From assembly GCF_017052585.1 (NCBI RefSeq), contig NZ_JAFFHZ010000001.1, forward strand, positions 3,587,001-3,651,000: 64,000 nucleotides of DNA, given 5' to 3'. Numbering within the stretch: position 1 is the stretch's first letter; every line of letters begins with the position of its first letter. The position numbers and the translations under genes are program-made. Under the pieces are notes generated by a model that had not been told where the DNA came from, did no database searches, and saw only the letters and a list, made by a program, of their open reading frames with translations. The DNA is from Paenibacillus apiarius. GTDB taxonomy: Bacteria > Bacillota > Bacilli > Paenibacillales > Paenibacillaceae. Below, piece by piece: positions 44,738-53,400 of the stretch.

Positions 44738-45427
44738 ATGAATGATATGCGTAAACTAAGCGAAATCCTCGTCCAGTCTGGAGTGAAAGTATATCGGGAT
44801 ATCGTGGCGGTCGTGGTCTTCAGCCTCGCGACCTCGGCCTTGCTGCTGCCGGCAGTCTTCCTGCTGCCCGTTGCTTGGGCGGCCATAGCTGTGGTGCTGC
44901 TGTACGCTCCGCTATGCGTCGGAGCGCTGCATGCCGCTCACCGGCTGCTCAAGGGGGAGAAGCCAAAAGTAGCGCACGTGTGGGCCGGAGCGGTTCGCTT
45001 CTATGGTCGCGGGGTCGTGTTCGCCCTTTTTTGCGTGCTGTTTGCGCTTATCGTCATCTCGTCCTGGTGGTATTACGGGAGCCGGGACGGTGCGCTTTAC
45101 TTTGCGCTGGCGGTGTTCCAGACGTATTTCGCCGCCATGTTCTTTGCCTCGCAGCTGTATACGATCCCGCTTGTCGTGCAGCATGACATGGGGATTATGG
45201 CGGCGATGGCGAAGAGCGCGAAAATGTTCGTGGCAAGGCCGGGCTATACGATCGGCGCTCTGTTTCAGGCAGCATGCATCGGTATTTGCTTGCTGTTCAC
45301 AATTGTCGGTTTTGCCGGTCTATTTGTCGGGATAATGGGAATTTATATGAACTTGGCAGCGGCCAATGCCCTGAAGCCGGAAGAGAAGGCGCCCGCGCCG
45401 GGACAGACAGCGGCCGGCCAAGCGTGA
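44738..45427 (+). CDS. DUF624/YesL-like membrane protein
   Basis: A 229-residue protein with five or so hydrophobic segments (about 18-40, 42-62, 92-112, 122-142, 168-200) and a charged Pro/Ala tail. YesL-type DUF624 proteins are common beside Bacillus and Paenibacillus sugar importers with MalF/MalG-type permeases, and their role is not settled. The exact start is uncertain: ATGs at 44735, 44738 and 44747 are in frame behind GAAAGGA; 44738 has the best spacing of the first two. It lies 21 bases after the ATPase gene. Confidence 0.7.
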   Translation: MNDMRKLSEILVQSGVKVYRDIVAVVVFSLATSALLLPAVFLLPVAWAAIAVVLLYAPLCVGALHAAHRLLKGEKPKVAHVWAGAVRFYGRGVVFALFCVLFALIVISSWWYYGSRDGALYFALAVFQTYFAAMFFASQLYTIPLVVQHDMGIMAAMAKSAKMFVARPGYTIGALFQAACIGICLLFTIVGFAGLFVGIMGIYMNLAAANALKPEEKAPAPGQTAAGQA

Positions 45428-45455
45428 AGCCTGAACGGAAACGGAGGAACAGACG

Positions 45456-46166
45456 ATGACAAGCGAAGCAACATCGCATATTTTGGCCATAGGCGGCCAT
45501 GCTGGAGATATGGACTTGACGGCAGGGGCCGTCATCGCTAAGTATACGCAAGCTGGACACCGCGCCACCTTCCTTCACCTGACCCCGGGGGAGAAGGGAC
45601 ATCCGCGCCTGACGCCGGAGGATTATGGGAAGCAGAAGGTGGAAGAGGCGCATCGCTTCGCCGAAATCGTAGGTGCCGATGTACGCTTCCTAGCGTATAA
45701 GGATGCGGAATTGCCGGTCGACGAAGAGGTCAAGTATGAAGTCGCTGACGTGATACGGGAAGTGAAACCGGACATTTTGATTACGCACTGGCATGGCAGC
45801 ATTCACAAGGATCATGCGAATACGCACTATATCGTGGAGGACGCGCGCTTCTATGCCGGGCTTAAGACAATTGAACGGGCGCAGCCGGCACACTACGCCG
45901 CGAAGCTGTATTATGCCGACAATTGGGAGGACCCATATGACTTTCACCCTGAGGTGTTCGTTGATATTCCGGAGGACGCCTACAACACGTGGGTCAAGGC
46001 GATGAATGTGTATACCTATGCGCGCGGCGAAACGTACGGCTTTCCGTTTATTGAATATTACCAAGCGCTGACGATTGTCCGCGGCGCCCCGGCCGGCTTC
46101 AAACGGGCGCAGGCGTTTGCCGTTCCGCGGGGAGCCTTGACTCAGCGGGTACAGTACTTGAAGTGA
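45456..46166 (+). CDS. PIG-L/LmbE-family deacetylase-like protein with altered metal motif
   Basis: A 236-residue protein of the zinc N-deacetylase family (LmbE, BshB, MshB), which removes acetyl groups from GlcNAc-type substrates. The C-terminal metal motif is present (THWHGSIHKDHANTH). The N-terminal motif, usually AHPDDxE, reads GHAGDMD: His and the second Asp remain, but the first Asp, the general base in MshB, is Gly. Either this branch uses another base or the protein does something else. The gene lies between a DUF624 gene and an RpiR regulator in the amino-sugar operon, which suits an N-acetyl sugar substrate. GGAGG lies upstream of the ATG. Confidence 0.8.
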   Translation: MTSEATSHILAIGGHAGDMDLTAGAVIAKYTQAGHRATFLHLTPGEKGHPRLTPEDYGKQKVEEAHRFAEIVGADVRFLAYKDAELPVDEEVKYEVADVIREVKPDILITHWHGSIHKDHANTHYIVEDARFYAGLKTIERAQPAHYAAKLYYADNWEDPYDFHPEVFVDIPEDAYNTWVKAMNVYTYARGETYGFPFIEYYQALTIVRGAPAGFKRAQAFAVPRGALTQRVQYLK

Positions 46167-46219
46167 TGGCGCCGATGCCGCCGATGCACTACAATAAGAA
46201 GGTGAAGGAGGGATGGCGA

Positions 46220-47071
46220 ATGAACGGAGGATTGGTGCGGCTGCGGGAAATATTGGACGATATTACGCCATCCGAACGCAAAGTCGCCGAATTCATCTTA
46301 CAGCATCCAGCGGATATGATTGGGCTGTCCATTGCGGAGCTCGCTCGCCAGAGCGGGGGAAGTCAAGCGGCGGTCATCCGGCTGTGCAAGTCGATGGGAT
46401 TCAAAGGATACCAGGAGCTCATGCTGAAGGTGGCCGGCGACTTGCAGGAAGGCAAGGAGCCCCAGGGCTACCAAGAGATCCGGCCTCACGATTCGGTGGA
46501 GACGATTATTCAGAACGTATCGAACAATAACATTCAATCGATTCGCGATACGGTCAAAATATTGGATGCGCCCATGGTGGCGCTGGCGGTAGAGGCGATG
46601 CACAAGGCGGATCGGCTGTACTTTTTCGGCTTGGGGGCCTCGAACCTGATAGCGCAGGATGCGCAGCACAAATTTTTGCGGATTAACAAGACAAGCTTTT
46701 CTTTTACCGATCCGCATTTGCAATTGACCTCATCGGTGATGCTCACGTCGCGGGACGCGGCTATCGGCATCTCGTATTCGGGGGAGACGGAATACGCCAT
46801 TGCCAGTCTTAAAGCAGCTCGCGAAGCAGGCGCGACCACGATTAGCATTACGAAGTACGGACACTCTACGCTAAGCGGCATTGCCGATATTCCGCTCTAT
46901 ATTTCCTCGACGGAGAACGAGATCCGCAGCGGAGCGATGGCATCCCGCATTACCCAGCTCAATATTATCGATATTCTCTATCTGGGGGTGGCGAGCCGCA
47001 ATTACGACAACTCAGTCACCTATTTGGAGAAGAGCCGTGCCATCATTCACGATGTGAAGGGCAAGGGCTAA
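46220..47071 (+). CDS. RpiR/MurR-type transcriptional regulator
   Basis: A 283-residue regulator with an N-terminal HTH of the RpiR family (LSIAELARQSGGSQAAVIRL, about 33-52) and a C-terminal SIS sugar-phosphate-binding domain (YFFGLGASNLIAQDAQHKF, then IGISYSGETEYAI). MurR of E. coli and YbbH of B. subtilis, which respond to MurNAc-6-P, belong to this family; the gene context suggests the same inducer. The start at 46220 follows GAAGGAGGG; the frame extends to 46163 and overlaps the deacetylase stop. It is the last gene before a strong terminator. Confidence 0.88.
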   Translation: MNGGLVRLREILDDITPSERKVAEFILQHPADMIGLSIAELARQSGGSQAAVIRLCKSMGFKGYQELMLKVAGDLQEGKEPQGYQEIRPHDSVETIIQNVSNNNIQSIRDTVKILDAPMVALAVEAMHKADRLYFFGLGASNLIAQDAQHKFLRINKTSFSFTDPHLQLTSSVMLTSRDAAIGISYSGETEYAIASLKAAREAGATTISITKYGHSTLSGIADIPLYISSTENEIRSGAMASRITQLNIIDILYLGVASRNYDNSVTYLEKSRAIIHDVKGKG

Positions 47072-47142
47072 TGGCCCGTAGCGCCCGGAAATTAAGGAGA
47101 GCAGACGGCAGGAACCGAATACCGATTGGAGATTAGTAGTTT

Positions 47143-47181
47143 ATCCTTGATGCGCCTGACAGGTGTATCAAGGATTTTTTT
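47143..47181 (+). terminator. Rho-independent terminator after the RpiR gene
   Basis: ATCCTTGAT and ATCAAGGAT form a perfect 9-bp stem with a 15-base loop, followed by seven T. It ends the anmK-to-rpiR transcript. Confidence 0.88.
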
Positions 47182-47223
47182 GCGCCTGGATGCTGTCACT
47201 TGGGCTTTGCCGGAGAGCAGATA

Positions 47224-47263
47224 TGGCTGTTCCATCCTTTGTCTCACTCTCCCCCTTATTCAG
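47224..47263 (+). repeat. Dispersed intergenic repeat, forward 40-bp copy
   Basis: TGGCTGTTCCATCCTTTGTC then TCACTCTCCCCCTTATTCAG, closely matching the copies at 30186 and 61180. Again it lies just beyond a terminator. Confidence 0.85.
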
Positions 47264-47387
47264 GATCTGATGATGGGTCTGATCTCAGTCTGAGCGCGGC
47301 TGTTACGAACGCCATATTTCAAGAATGCCCAAGAGTCGACGCGTGATTATGTAACAGATGATTCGGCTCAAGGAGTTTTAATCAATA

Positions 47388-47456
47388 ATGATGTGAGGAT
47401 TTCAATAGAAATGATGAGGATTTTCTGTTCTTTATGAACGATGTCTTCGTCATAAT
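47388..47456 (+). promoter_or_regulatory. mgl promoter region with direct repeats
   Basis: GAGGATTT occurs at 47395-47402 and 47416-47423, inside longer matches (ATGATGTGAGGATTT and ATGATGAGGATTT), 21 bases apart or two helical turns. The second ends five bases before a weak -35 (TTCTTT, 47428-47433), 17 bases from CATAAT (47451-47456). A weak promoter with two phased direct repeats abutting the -35 is the classical arrangement for an AraC-type activator, and such a response regulator is encoded at 30431. Confidence 0.55.
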
Positions 47457-47503
47457 AAATTCATAGCCGTATATGCTTTACAACAAAAGGGAGGTTGTTA
47501 GGA

Positions 47504-48544
47504 ATGAAGAAATGGACGGCAACGCTGCTTATCGGCGCCATGCTGACGGTTGTGGGCTGCTCCTCCGGTTCGTCCGGCGCGGAAGGGGGCGATTCGGGCG
47601 GAGCCGGCACCGAGCCAAATATCGGGGTTGCGATTTATAAGTTCGACGATACGTTCATGACCGGTGTGCGCAATGCAATTACGGAAGCGGCAAACGGCAA
47701 GGCGAAGGTCGATATCGTAGACAGCCAAAATTCACAACCGACTCAGAATGACAAGATCGATTTGTTCATTACGAAAAAAGTGGATGCGCTTGTGATCAAT
47801 CCGGTCGATCGAACCGCGGCTGGAGTCATGATCGACAAGGCGAAGGCGGCCGACATTCCGGTCGTATTTCTGAACCGTGAACCGCTGCCGGAAGATATGA
47901 AGAAGTGGGATAAAGTGTATTATGTCGGTGCCAAGGCGGAAGAATCCGGCACTATTTCAGGCCAGCTCATCGTCGATTATTGGAAGGCCAATCCAGACGC
48001 GGATAAGAACAAGGACGGCGTGCTTCAATACGTCATGCTTAAGGGGGAGCCGGGCCACCAAGATGCGGAGCTGCGCACGAAGTACTCCGTTCAGGCGCTT
48101 GAGGATGCGGGCATTAAGGTGGAGAAGGTGGCGGAAGACACCGGCATGTGGGATCGCGTGAAAGGCCAAGAGAAAATGGCGGCGTTCCTTGCCGCTCACG
48201 GCGACAAAATTGAAGCGGTGCTTGCGAACAACGATGACATGGCGCTTGGCGCTGTTGAGGCGCTGAAGGCAGCGGGATATTTTACGGGCGGCAAGAAGAA
48301 GATGCCGGTCGTCGGGGTCGATGCGACCGCTCCGGCTCTCCAAGCGCTCAAGGACGGCACGATGCTTGGCACGGTGTTGAACGACGCCAAGAACCAAGGG
48401 AAGGCGGCGCTGAATCTGGCCGCTGTATTGGCGAAGGGGGAAGTCCCGAACAAAGACAGCAGCGGATATGATCTGACGGACGGCAAGTTTGTCTGGATTC
48501 CGTATAAAAAGATTACAAAGGACAACATCGATGACGCCCAATAG
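47504..48544 (+). CDS. mglB: Galactose/methyl-galactoside-binding lipoprotein
   Basis: A 346-residue binding protein strongly resembling E. coli MglB: IGVAIYKFDDTFMTGVRNAI, QPTQNDKIDLFITKKVDALV, VVFLNREP, KGEPGHQDAELRTKYSV, VLANNDDMALGAVEALKAAG, VVGVDATAPALQALKDGTML. The Asp, Asn and Glu residues that hold glucose/galactose in MglB appear conserved. Unlike the E. coli protein it is a lipoprotein (LTVVGC, Cys about 19) with a Gly/Ser spacer. The start at 47504 has GGGAGG ten bases upstream. It is first in mglBAC and preceded by a probable activator-dependent promoter. Confidence 0.92.
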   Translation: MKKWTATLLIGAMLTVVGCSSGSSGAEGGDSGGAGTEPNIGVAIYKFDDTFMTGVRNAITEAANGKAKVDIVDSQNSQPTQNDKIDLFITKKVDALVINPVDRTAAGVMIDKAKAADIPVVFLNREPLPEDMKKWDKVYYVGAKAEESGTISGQLIVDYWKANPDADKNKDGVLQYVMLKGEPGHQDAELRTKYSVQALEDAGIKVEKVAEDTGMWDRVKGQEKMAAFLAAHGDKIEAVLANNDDMALGAVEALKAAGYFTGGKKKMPVVGVDATAPALQALKDGTMLGTVLNDAKNQGKAALNLAAVLAKGEVPNKDSSGYDLTDGKFVWIPYKKITKDNIDDAQ

Positions 48545-48572
48545 ACCTTTCCCCGCGAACGGAGGCACATCA

Positions 48573-50093
48573 TTGAATAACGAACCCTATTTGTTGGAAA
48601 TGAACAGCATCTCGAAGCAATTTCCGGGGATCAGAGCGCTTGACCAAGTTACGCTCAAGGTGCGCGCGGGAACGGTACATGCGCTTATGGGGGAGAATGG
48701 AGCGGGCAAGTCGACACTCATGAAATGTTTGTTCGGCATTTATCAGCCTGATGAAGGAGACATCGTCTTGCAGGGGCAAAAGGTAAGCATTATGGATTCG
48801 AAAAATGCGCTCAAGCTCGGCATCTCGATGATTCATCAGGAGCTGCATCCAGTTCCGCATCGCAATGTAATGGAGAATATTTGGCTCGGGCGATTTCCGA
48901 TGAAGGGGATCGGTCCGTTCAAAATCGTTGACGAGAAGACGATGCTGCAGGATACAGAGCGGCTGATGGCTGATCTTGGCATGAACATCGCGCCGTTAGT
49001 TCGAGTCGGAAGCTTGTCCGTATCCAAAATTCAAGCGCTTGAAATTGCGAAGGCAGTCTCCTTTCAGTCTAAAATCATTGTCATGGATGAACCGACCTCA
49101 TCGTTAACGGGCAATGAGGTGGAGCAGTTGTTTACGATTATCGAGCAGCTTAAGCGGCAGGGCGTGGCCATTATTTATATTTCTCATAAAATGGAAGAAA
49201 TTTTACGCATTTCCGATGAGGTTACGATTATGCGGGACGGCAGGCATATCGGCACTTGGCCGGCGCATGAAATGACGACCGATCTCATTATTTCAAGGAT
49301 GGTCGGACGGGAGTTGACGGAGCGGTTCCCGGAGCGGAGCAATGTGCCGGGCGAAGTCATTCTGCGCGTCGACGGATTGACATCACCGCTTCCAAAATCA
49401 TTCCAGCATGTCAGCTTCGAGCTGAGGCGAGGAGAAATATTGGGGGTGGGCGGGCTCGTCGGCGCGCAGCGGACCGAGTTGCTTGAAGCGCTGTTCGGCT
49501 TGCGCCCCGTGCAATCCGGCACACTCGCCCTTCACGGCAAGCCTGTGCGCATCCGCTCGCCATTCGATGCCAAGAAGCACCGCATGGCCTTGCTGACGGA
49601 GGAGCGGAGGGTGACAGGGATTTTTCCGGTGCTGTCCGTCATGGAAAACACGGTTATCGCGAATCAAGCCCAATATGTTGCTCCGTATGGGTTATTGAAT
49701 GACAAGAAGCGAAGAGCGGACGTAGCGCGGAGCGTCGAAATGCTGCGCGTAAAGACCCCATCGATAGGCACGCTCATTCAGAACTTGTCTGGGGGTAATC
49801 AGCAGAAGGTGCTGTTGGCGAGGTGGCTGCTCACCGATCCTGAAATTTTGCTGCTGGATGAACCAACCCGCGGGATCGATGTCGGCGCAAAATACGAAAT
49901 CTATTCCATCATTGCCGAACTGGCGCAGCAGGGCAAGAGCATTATTATGATCTCTTCCGAAATGCCCGAGCTGCTGGGCATGTCCGATCGCATCATGGTC
50001 ATGTGCGAGGGAAGATGTTCCGGAATTATCGATGGGAAGCAGGCTACCGAAGAAGAGATTATGCGTCTTGCTGCCCAGCATGCCGCACACTGA
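48573..50093 (+). CDS. mglA: Galactose ABC importer ATPase with two nucleotide-binding domains
   Basis: A 506-residue double ATPase, the same length as E. coli MglA. First domain: Walker A GENGAGKSTL, Walker B IIVMDEPTSSL, with a variant signature (SVSKIQALEIAKAV). Second domain: degenerate Walker A region (GGLVGAQRTELL), proper signature LSGGNQQKVLLARW and ILLLDEPTRGIDVGAK. That asymmetry is normal for sugar importers of this class. The start is TTG 48573, seven bases after GGAGG; an ATG at 48531 would overlap mglB. It is translated 28 bases after mglB. Confidence 0.92.
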   Translation: MNNEPYLLEMNSISKQFPGIRALDQVTLKVRAGTVHALMGENGAGKSTLMKCLFGIYQPDEGDIVLQGQKVSIMDSKNALKLGISMIHQELHPVPHRNVMENIWLGRFPMKGIGPFKIVDEKTMLQDTERLMADLGMNIAPLVRVGSLSVSKIQALEIAKAVSFQSKIIVMDEPTSSLTGNEVEQLFTIIEQLKRQGVAIIYISHKMEEILRISDEVTIMRDGRHIGTWPAHEMTTDLIISRMVGRELTERFPERSNVPGEVILRVDGLTSPLPKSFQHVSFELRRGEILGVGGLVGAQRTELLEALFGLRPVQSGTLALHGKPVRIRSPFDAKKHRMALLTEERRVTGIFPVLSVMENTVIANQAQYVAPYGLLNDKKRRADVARSVEMLRVKTPSIGTLIQNLSGGNQQKVLLARWLLTDPEILLLDEPTRGIDVGAKYEIYSIIAELAQQGKSIIMISSEMPELLGMSDRIMVMCEGRCSGIIDGKQATEEEIMRLAAQHAAH

Positions 50094-50106
50094 AGGAGGA
50101 CATATT

Positions 50107-51120
50107 ATGACCCGCATCAAAAATGCACAGCAGTTCGCGTCACAACATGCGATATACATCGTACTGCTCCTGTTAGTTGTGGGCATTGCTTTCTGGGACC
50201 CGAGATTTCTGTCCGTAACGACAATTCGCGATATATTCCTGCAATCGTCTACGCGGGCGATTATTGCGCTGGGAGCGGCTTTTATTCTCATTACCGGCGG
50301 AGTCGACCTGTCCGCAGGGCGCGTCGTCGGCTTGACGGCGGTTCTGTCGGCCTCAATGCTGCAATTGTCCGAGTATCCCCGCAAATTTTTCCCCGATTTG
50401 CAGCAGCTTCCGCTTTGGGTTCCGGTCCTGTTGGCCATTGCGGCAGGGCTTATCGTCGGGCTAATCAATGGTTTTATCGTGTCGAAGTTCAGTGTGCCGC
50501 CGTTTATCGCCACGCTTGGCACGATGGTTGCGGTGTATGGGCTCAACTCAATTTATTTCGATATGGAGCCGAATCAATCGCAGCCTATCGGCGGATTGCG
50601 CGAGGACTTCAGCCGCCTCGGAACCGGCTACATCGGACCGAACGGGCCGTACTCCGTGCCGTATATCGTCATCATCGCGATTGCGGTCGCGCTGCTCGTC
50701 TGGATTGTATTCAACAAGACGCGGCTCGGCAAGAACATGTACGCCATCGGCGGCAACATACAGGCGGCGAAGGTGTCCGGCATTAACGTCAGCCGCAATT
50801 TAATCGCGATCTATGCCATTGCCGGCGCGCTATACGGCTTGGCCGGGGTGCTGGAAGCGGCGCGCACGGGCGGAGCGACGAACAACTACGGGAATATGTA
50901 TGAACTTGACGCCATTGCAGCCTGCGTCGTGGGAGGCGTATCGACCTCGGGCGGCATCGGTACCGTGCCCGGCATTATGGCGGGCGTGCTCATCTTTGGA
51001 GTCATTAATTACGGTCTGACCTTCATCGGTGTCAATCCGTATTGGCAGCTTATTATTAAAGGGCTTATCATTGTATTGGCCGTCGCATTCGATATGCGCA
51101 AATACGTCTCCAAAAAATAA
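50107..51120 (+). CDS. mglC: Galactose ABC importer permease
   Basis: A 337-residue permease with eight to ten hydrophobic segments and the RbsC/MglC signatures ALGAAFILITGGVDLSAGRV, GLINGFIVSKFSVPPFIATL, GGNIQAAKVSGINV and ACVVGGVSTSGGIGTV. AAGGAGG precedes the ATG, 13 bases after mglA. It completes the mglBAC importer and is followed by a strong terminator. Confidence 0.93.
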   Translation: MTRIKNAQQFASQHAIYIVLLLLVVGIAFWDPRFLSVTTIRDIFLQSSTRAIIALGAAFILITGGVDLSAGRVVGLTAVLSASMLQLSEYPRKFFPDLQQLPLWVPVLLAIAAGLIVGLINGFIVSKFSVPPFIATLGTMVAVYGLNSIYFDMEPNQSQPIGGLREDFSRLGTGYIGPNGPYSVPYIVIIAIAVALLVWIVFNKTRLGKNMYAIGGNIQAAKVSGINVSRNLIAIYAIAGALYGLAGVLEAARTGGATNNYGNMYELDAIAACVVGGVSTSGGIGTVPGIMAGVLIFGVINYGLTFIGVNPYWQLIIKGLIIVLAVAFDMRKYVSKK

Positions 51121-51122
51121 TG

Positions 51123-51151
51123 AACCGGGGGCAGAGCCCCCGGTTTCTTTG
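51123..51151 (+). terminator. Rho-independent terminator after mglC
   Basis: AACCGGGGGC-AGA-GCCCCCGGTT, a perfect 10-bp stem with a 3-base loop, followed by TTCTTTG. Confidence 0.88.
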
Positions 51152-51304
51152 TTAAGAACTTCCATATAAGAATACTCCTCCGCCTACGGACTATACCAGC
51201 ACTTTCCATCGTATTCAATCTCCAATTAATTCGCTTTTCTCGGTTTATATCCGCCTGATTCCTTCGTCGCGTAGTCCGGCTTCGCACCCATGCGCCATTA
51301 CATT

Positions 51305-51429
51305 ACATGTCAGGTTTGTACATCCATAATATACATATGTTCTTTTTGGGGAGACATAAAACTTGACATGTCCACATGGTAAAAACGAGGAAAAAAAGTT
51401 GTTGATCTTTCTTCGGCATCGTTTATAAT
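51305..51429 (+). promoter_or_regulatory. Promoter region of the IclR-headed cluster
   Basis: TTGATC (51402-51407) and TATAAT (51424-51429) with a 16-base spacer precede the regulator. Upstream, ACATGTCA (51305-51312) and TGACATGT (51364-51371) are exact inverse copies, possible IclR half-sites, though the 51-base separation is wide. The rest of 51152-51304 shows nothing I recognise. Confidence 0.45.
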
Positions 51430-51512
51430 GATGAAAAATTATTTATAGAAACAGTGTATCTATAATCGGTACAGAAGCCTTGCTCAAAGAAACTAGGGGA
51501 AGAGGTGAGGAT

Positions 51513-52274
51513 GTGTCACTCAAGACGCTGGCCAAATCGCTCGAATTGCTCGATTGCTTTACATCGGATCATCCGATATGGGGGGTGCGTGATTTAGCGA
51601 AGAAGCTGGGAATGCACCATTCGGTCGCGCATCGCATCGTATCGACGTTTGAACAGCACGGCATTCTAGTTCAGAACAAAGACACGCAGAAGTACCATCT
51701 CGGCTTGAAGCTGCTGGAATACGGGAAAGTCATCACCGATCAGCTCAACATTCAGCAGTATTTTCAGCCAATATTGAAGGAGATTGCGAATTCAACCGGG
51801 GAGTCGGTCTACCTGAATATGCTGGAAGGGAAGGAGGGCGTCTGCGTATCCATCGTCCTCAGCTCGAAGGACATTCAATATTTGATTCCGGTTGGCGACC
51901 GTTCGCCGCTGTATGCCGGAGCTTCCCAGAAGGTCATGATGGCGTATGTATCTGCGGAGCTTCAGGAAGAAATTATTCAGGAGGGGTTGACGTCCGTCAC
52001 TTCCCGAACGATTACCGATCCGCTGCGCTTGCGGGCCCAATTGGCGCAGATCAAAGAGGAAGGCTGGTGCATCTCTGTCGGTGAATATACGGAAGACGTG
52101 GTAGGCATTTCCGTACCGATGCTGGATAGTCATAGACGTATACTGGGCTCCATTACGATTGCAGGACCGGGATACCGGATTGACGAAGCGCGGTGCGAAT
52201 CCTATTTGCGCCTCTTGCTCAACCAAGTCCCTTTAATACGGCAAAGCTGCAATATTATATCGCATATGTGGTAG
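51513..52274 (+). CDS. IclR-family transcriptional regulator
   Basis: A 253-residue regulator with the N-terminal winged HTH (GVRDLAKKLGMHHSVAHRIVSTF, about 27-49) and the C-terminal ligand domain (SPLYAGASQKVMMAYV, GWCISVGEYTEDVVGISVPM) of the IclR family. The start is GTG at 51513, preceded by AGAGGTGAGG; the frame extends to a TTG at 51480 without a site. It is the first gene of the peptide-transporter cluster, 74 bases before dppB, and probably controls it in response to a small molecule made by the encoded enzymes. Confidence 0.9.
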   Translation: MSLKTLAKSLELLDCFTSDHPIWGVRDLAKKLGMHHSVAHRIVSTFEQHGILVQNKDTQKYHLGLKLLEYGKVITDQLNIQQYFQPILKEIANSTGESVYLNMLEGKEGVCVSIVLSSKDIQYLIPVGDRSPLYAGASQKVMMAYVSAELQEEIIQEGLTSVTSRTITDPLRLRAQLAQIKEEGWCISVGEYTEDVVGISVPMLDSHRRILGSITIAGPGYRIDEARCESYLRLLLNQVPLIRQSCNIISHMW

Positions 52275-52348
52275 CCAGGCTTCACATTTTTACACAGCAA
52301 TACTTTATTTAACTAACGAGATACCGCTTTAAAGAGGGAGGGGTTGCA

Positions 52349-53359
52349 TTGCTACAATTCATTACTCGACGTCTGTTATACCTCATACCAAGCTTGCTCG
52401 GCATCGTGCTCATCACGTTTATCCTGTCAAGAGTGCTGCCGGGCGATCCTGCCTTGATGATAGCCGGAGAACAAGCGCCGCAGCACGTGGTGGAAAATAT
52501 TCGTGCTCAGCTTGGGTTGAACGATCCGCTGTATGTGCAGTTTGGCGCTTATATAAAGCAGCTGTCGCAAGGGGATCTTGGCGTGGCTTGGCACACAGGG
52601 CATACGGTGCTGGAGGATTTCGCCGTCCGTCTGCCTGCCACGATCGAGCTTGGCTTTGTCAGTCTGCTTATCGCGTTATTGGTAGCCATCCCGGTAGGCA
52701 TCGTGGCCGCTACTAAGAAAGAATCGATAGTGGATCATATCTCCCGCATTTTTTCGCTTATCGGCGCCTGCATGCCGGTCTTTTGGCTCGGACTGCTTCT
52801 CATCTTGTTTTTCTACTCCAAGCTTGGCATTGCGCCTGCTCCAATGGGCCGTATCGGCGGAGACATCCTCCCGCCAACGCATATTACCGGATTATATCTT
52901 GTAGACAGCTTGCTTACTGCCGATTGGGTGGCGTTCAAGCAATCATTATCTCATCTTCTTCTCCCGGCGATTTGCCTTAGCGCCGGCACGATGGCCATTA
53001 TCGCCCGCATGATGCGCTCCAGCATGCTGGAGGTTATCGGTCAGGATTATATCCGGACTGCCAGAGCAAAAGGCTTGAATGAGCGTTCCGTCGTCTACAA
53101 GCACGCTTTGGTCAATGCTTCGATACCGACGGTTACGATGATCGGTTTGCAAATCGGCTATCTGCTCGGAGGCGCGGTCATCACGGAGACCATCTTTGCT
53201 TGGCCCGGCGTCGGAAGCTATGTTACGGAATCCATTTTGGCGACGGATTACGCCCCGATTCAGGCGTTTACGCTGCTAAGCGCCGTCGTGTATAGCTGTA
53301 TCAATTTGCTTGTCGATATGGTGTATGGCTTAATCGACCCGCGCATTCGCTATGAATAA
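52349..53359 (+). CDS. dppB: Oligopeptide ABC transporter permease, DppB type
   Basis: A 336-residue permease with six transmembrane helices: N-terminal RRLLYLIPSLLGIVLITFIL, the extracellular loop with GDLGVAWHTGHTV, EAA-type loop DYIRTARAKGLNERSVVYKHAL and end DPRIRYE. TTG start, preceded by GAGGGAGGGG. It pairs with DppC, encoded 41 bases later. The gene symbol reflects family, not proven dipeptide specificity. Confidence 0.9.
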   Translation: MLQFITRRLLYLIPSLLGIVLITFILSRVLPGDPALMIAGEQAPQHVVENIRAQLGLNDPLYVQFGAYIKQLSQGDLGVAWHTGHTVLEDFAVRLPATIELGFVSLLIALLVAIPVGIVAATKKESIVDHISRIFSLIGACMPVFWLGLLLILFFYSKLGIAPAPMGRIGGDILPPTHITGLYLVDSLLTADWVAFKQSLSHLLLPAICLSAGTMAIIARMMRSSMLEVIGQDYIRTARAKGLNERSVVYKHALVNASIPTVTMIGLQIGYLLGGAVITETIFAWPGVGSYVTESILATDYAPIQAFTLLSAVVYSCINLLVDMVYGLIDPRIRYE

Positions 53360-53400
53360 TCAATCTCTCATGTCATGACATCTTAGGAGGTGCAACTGTG

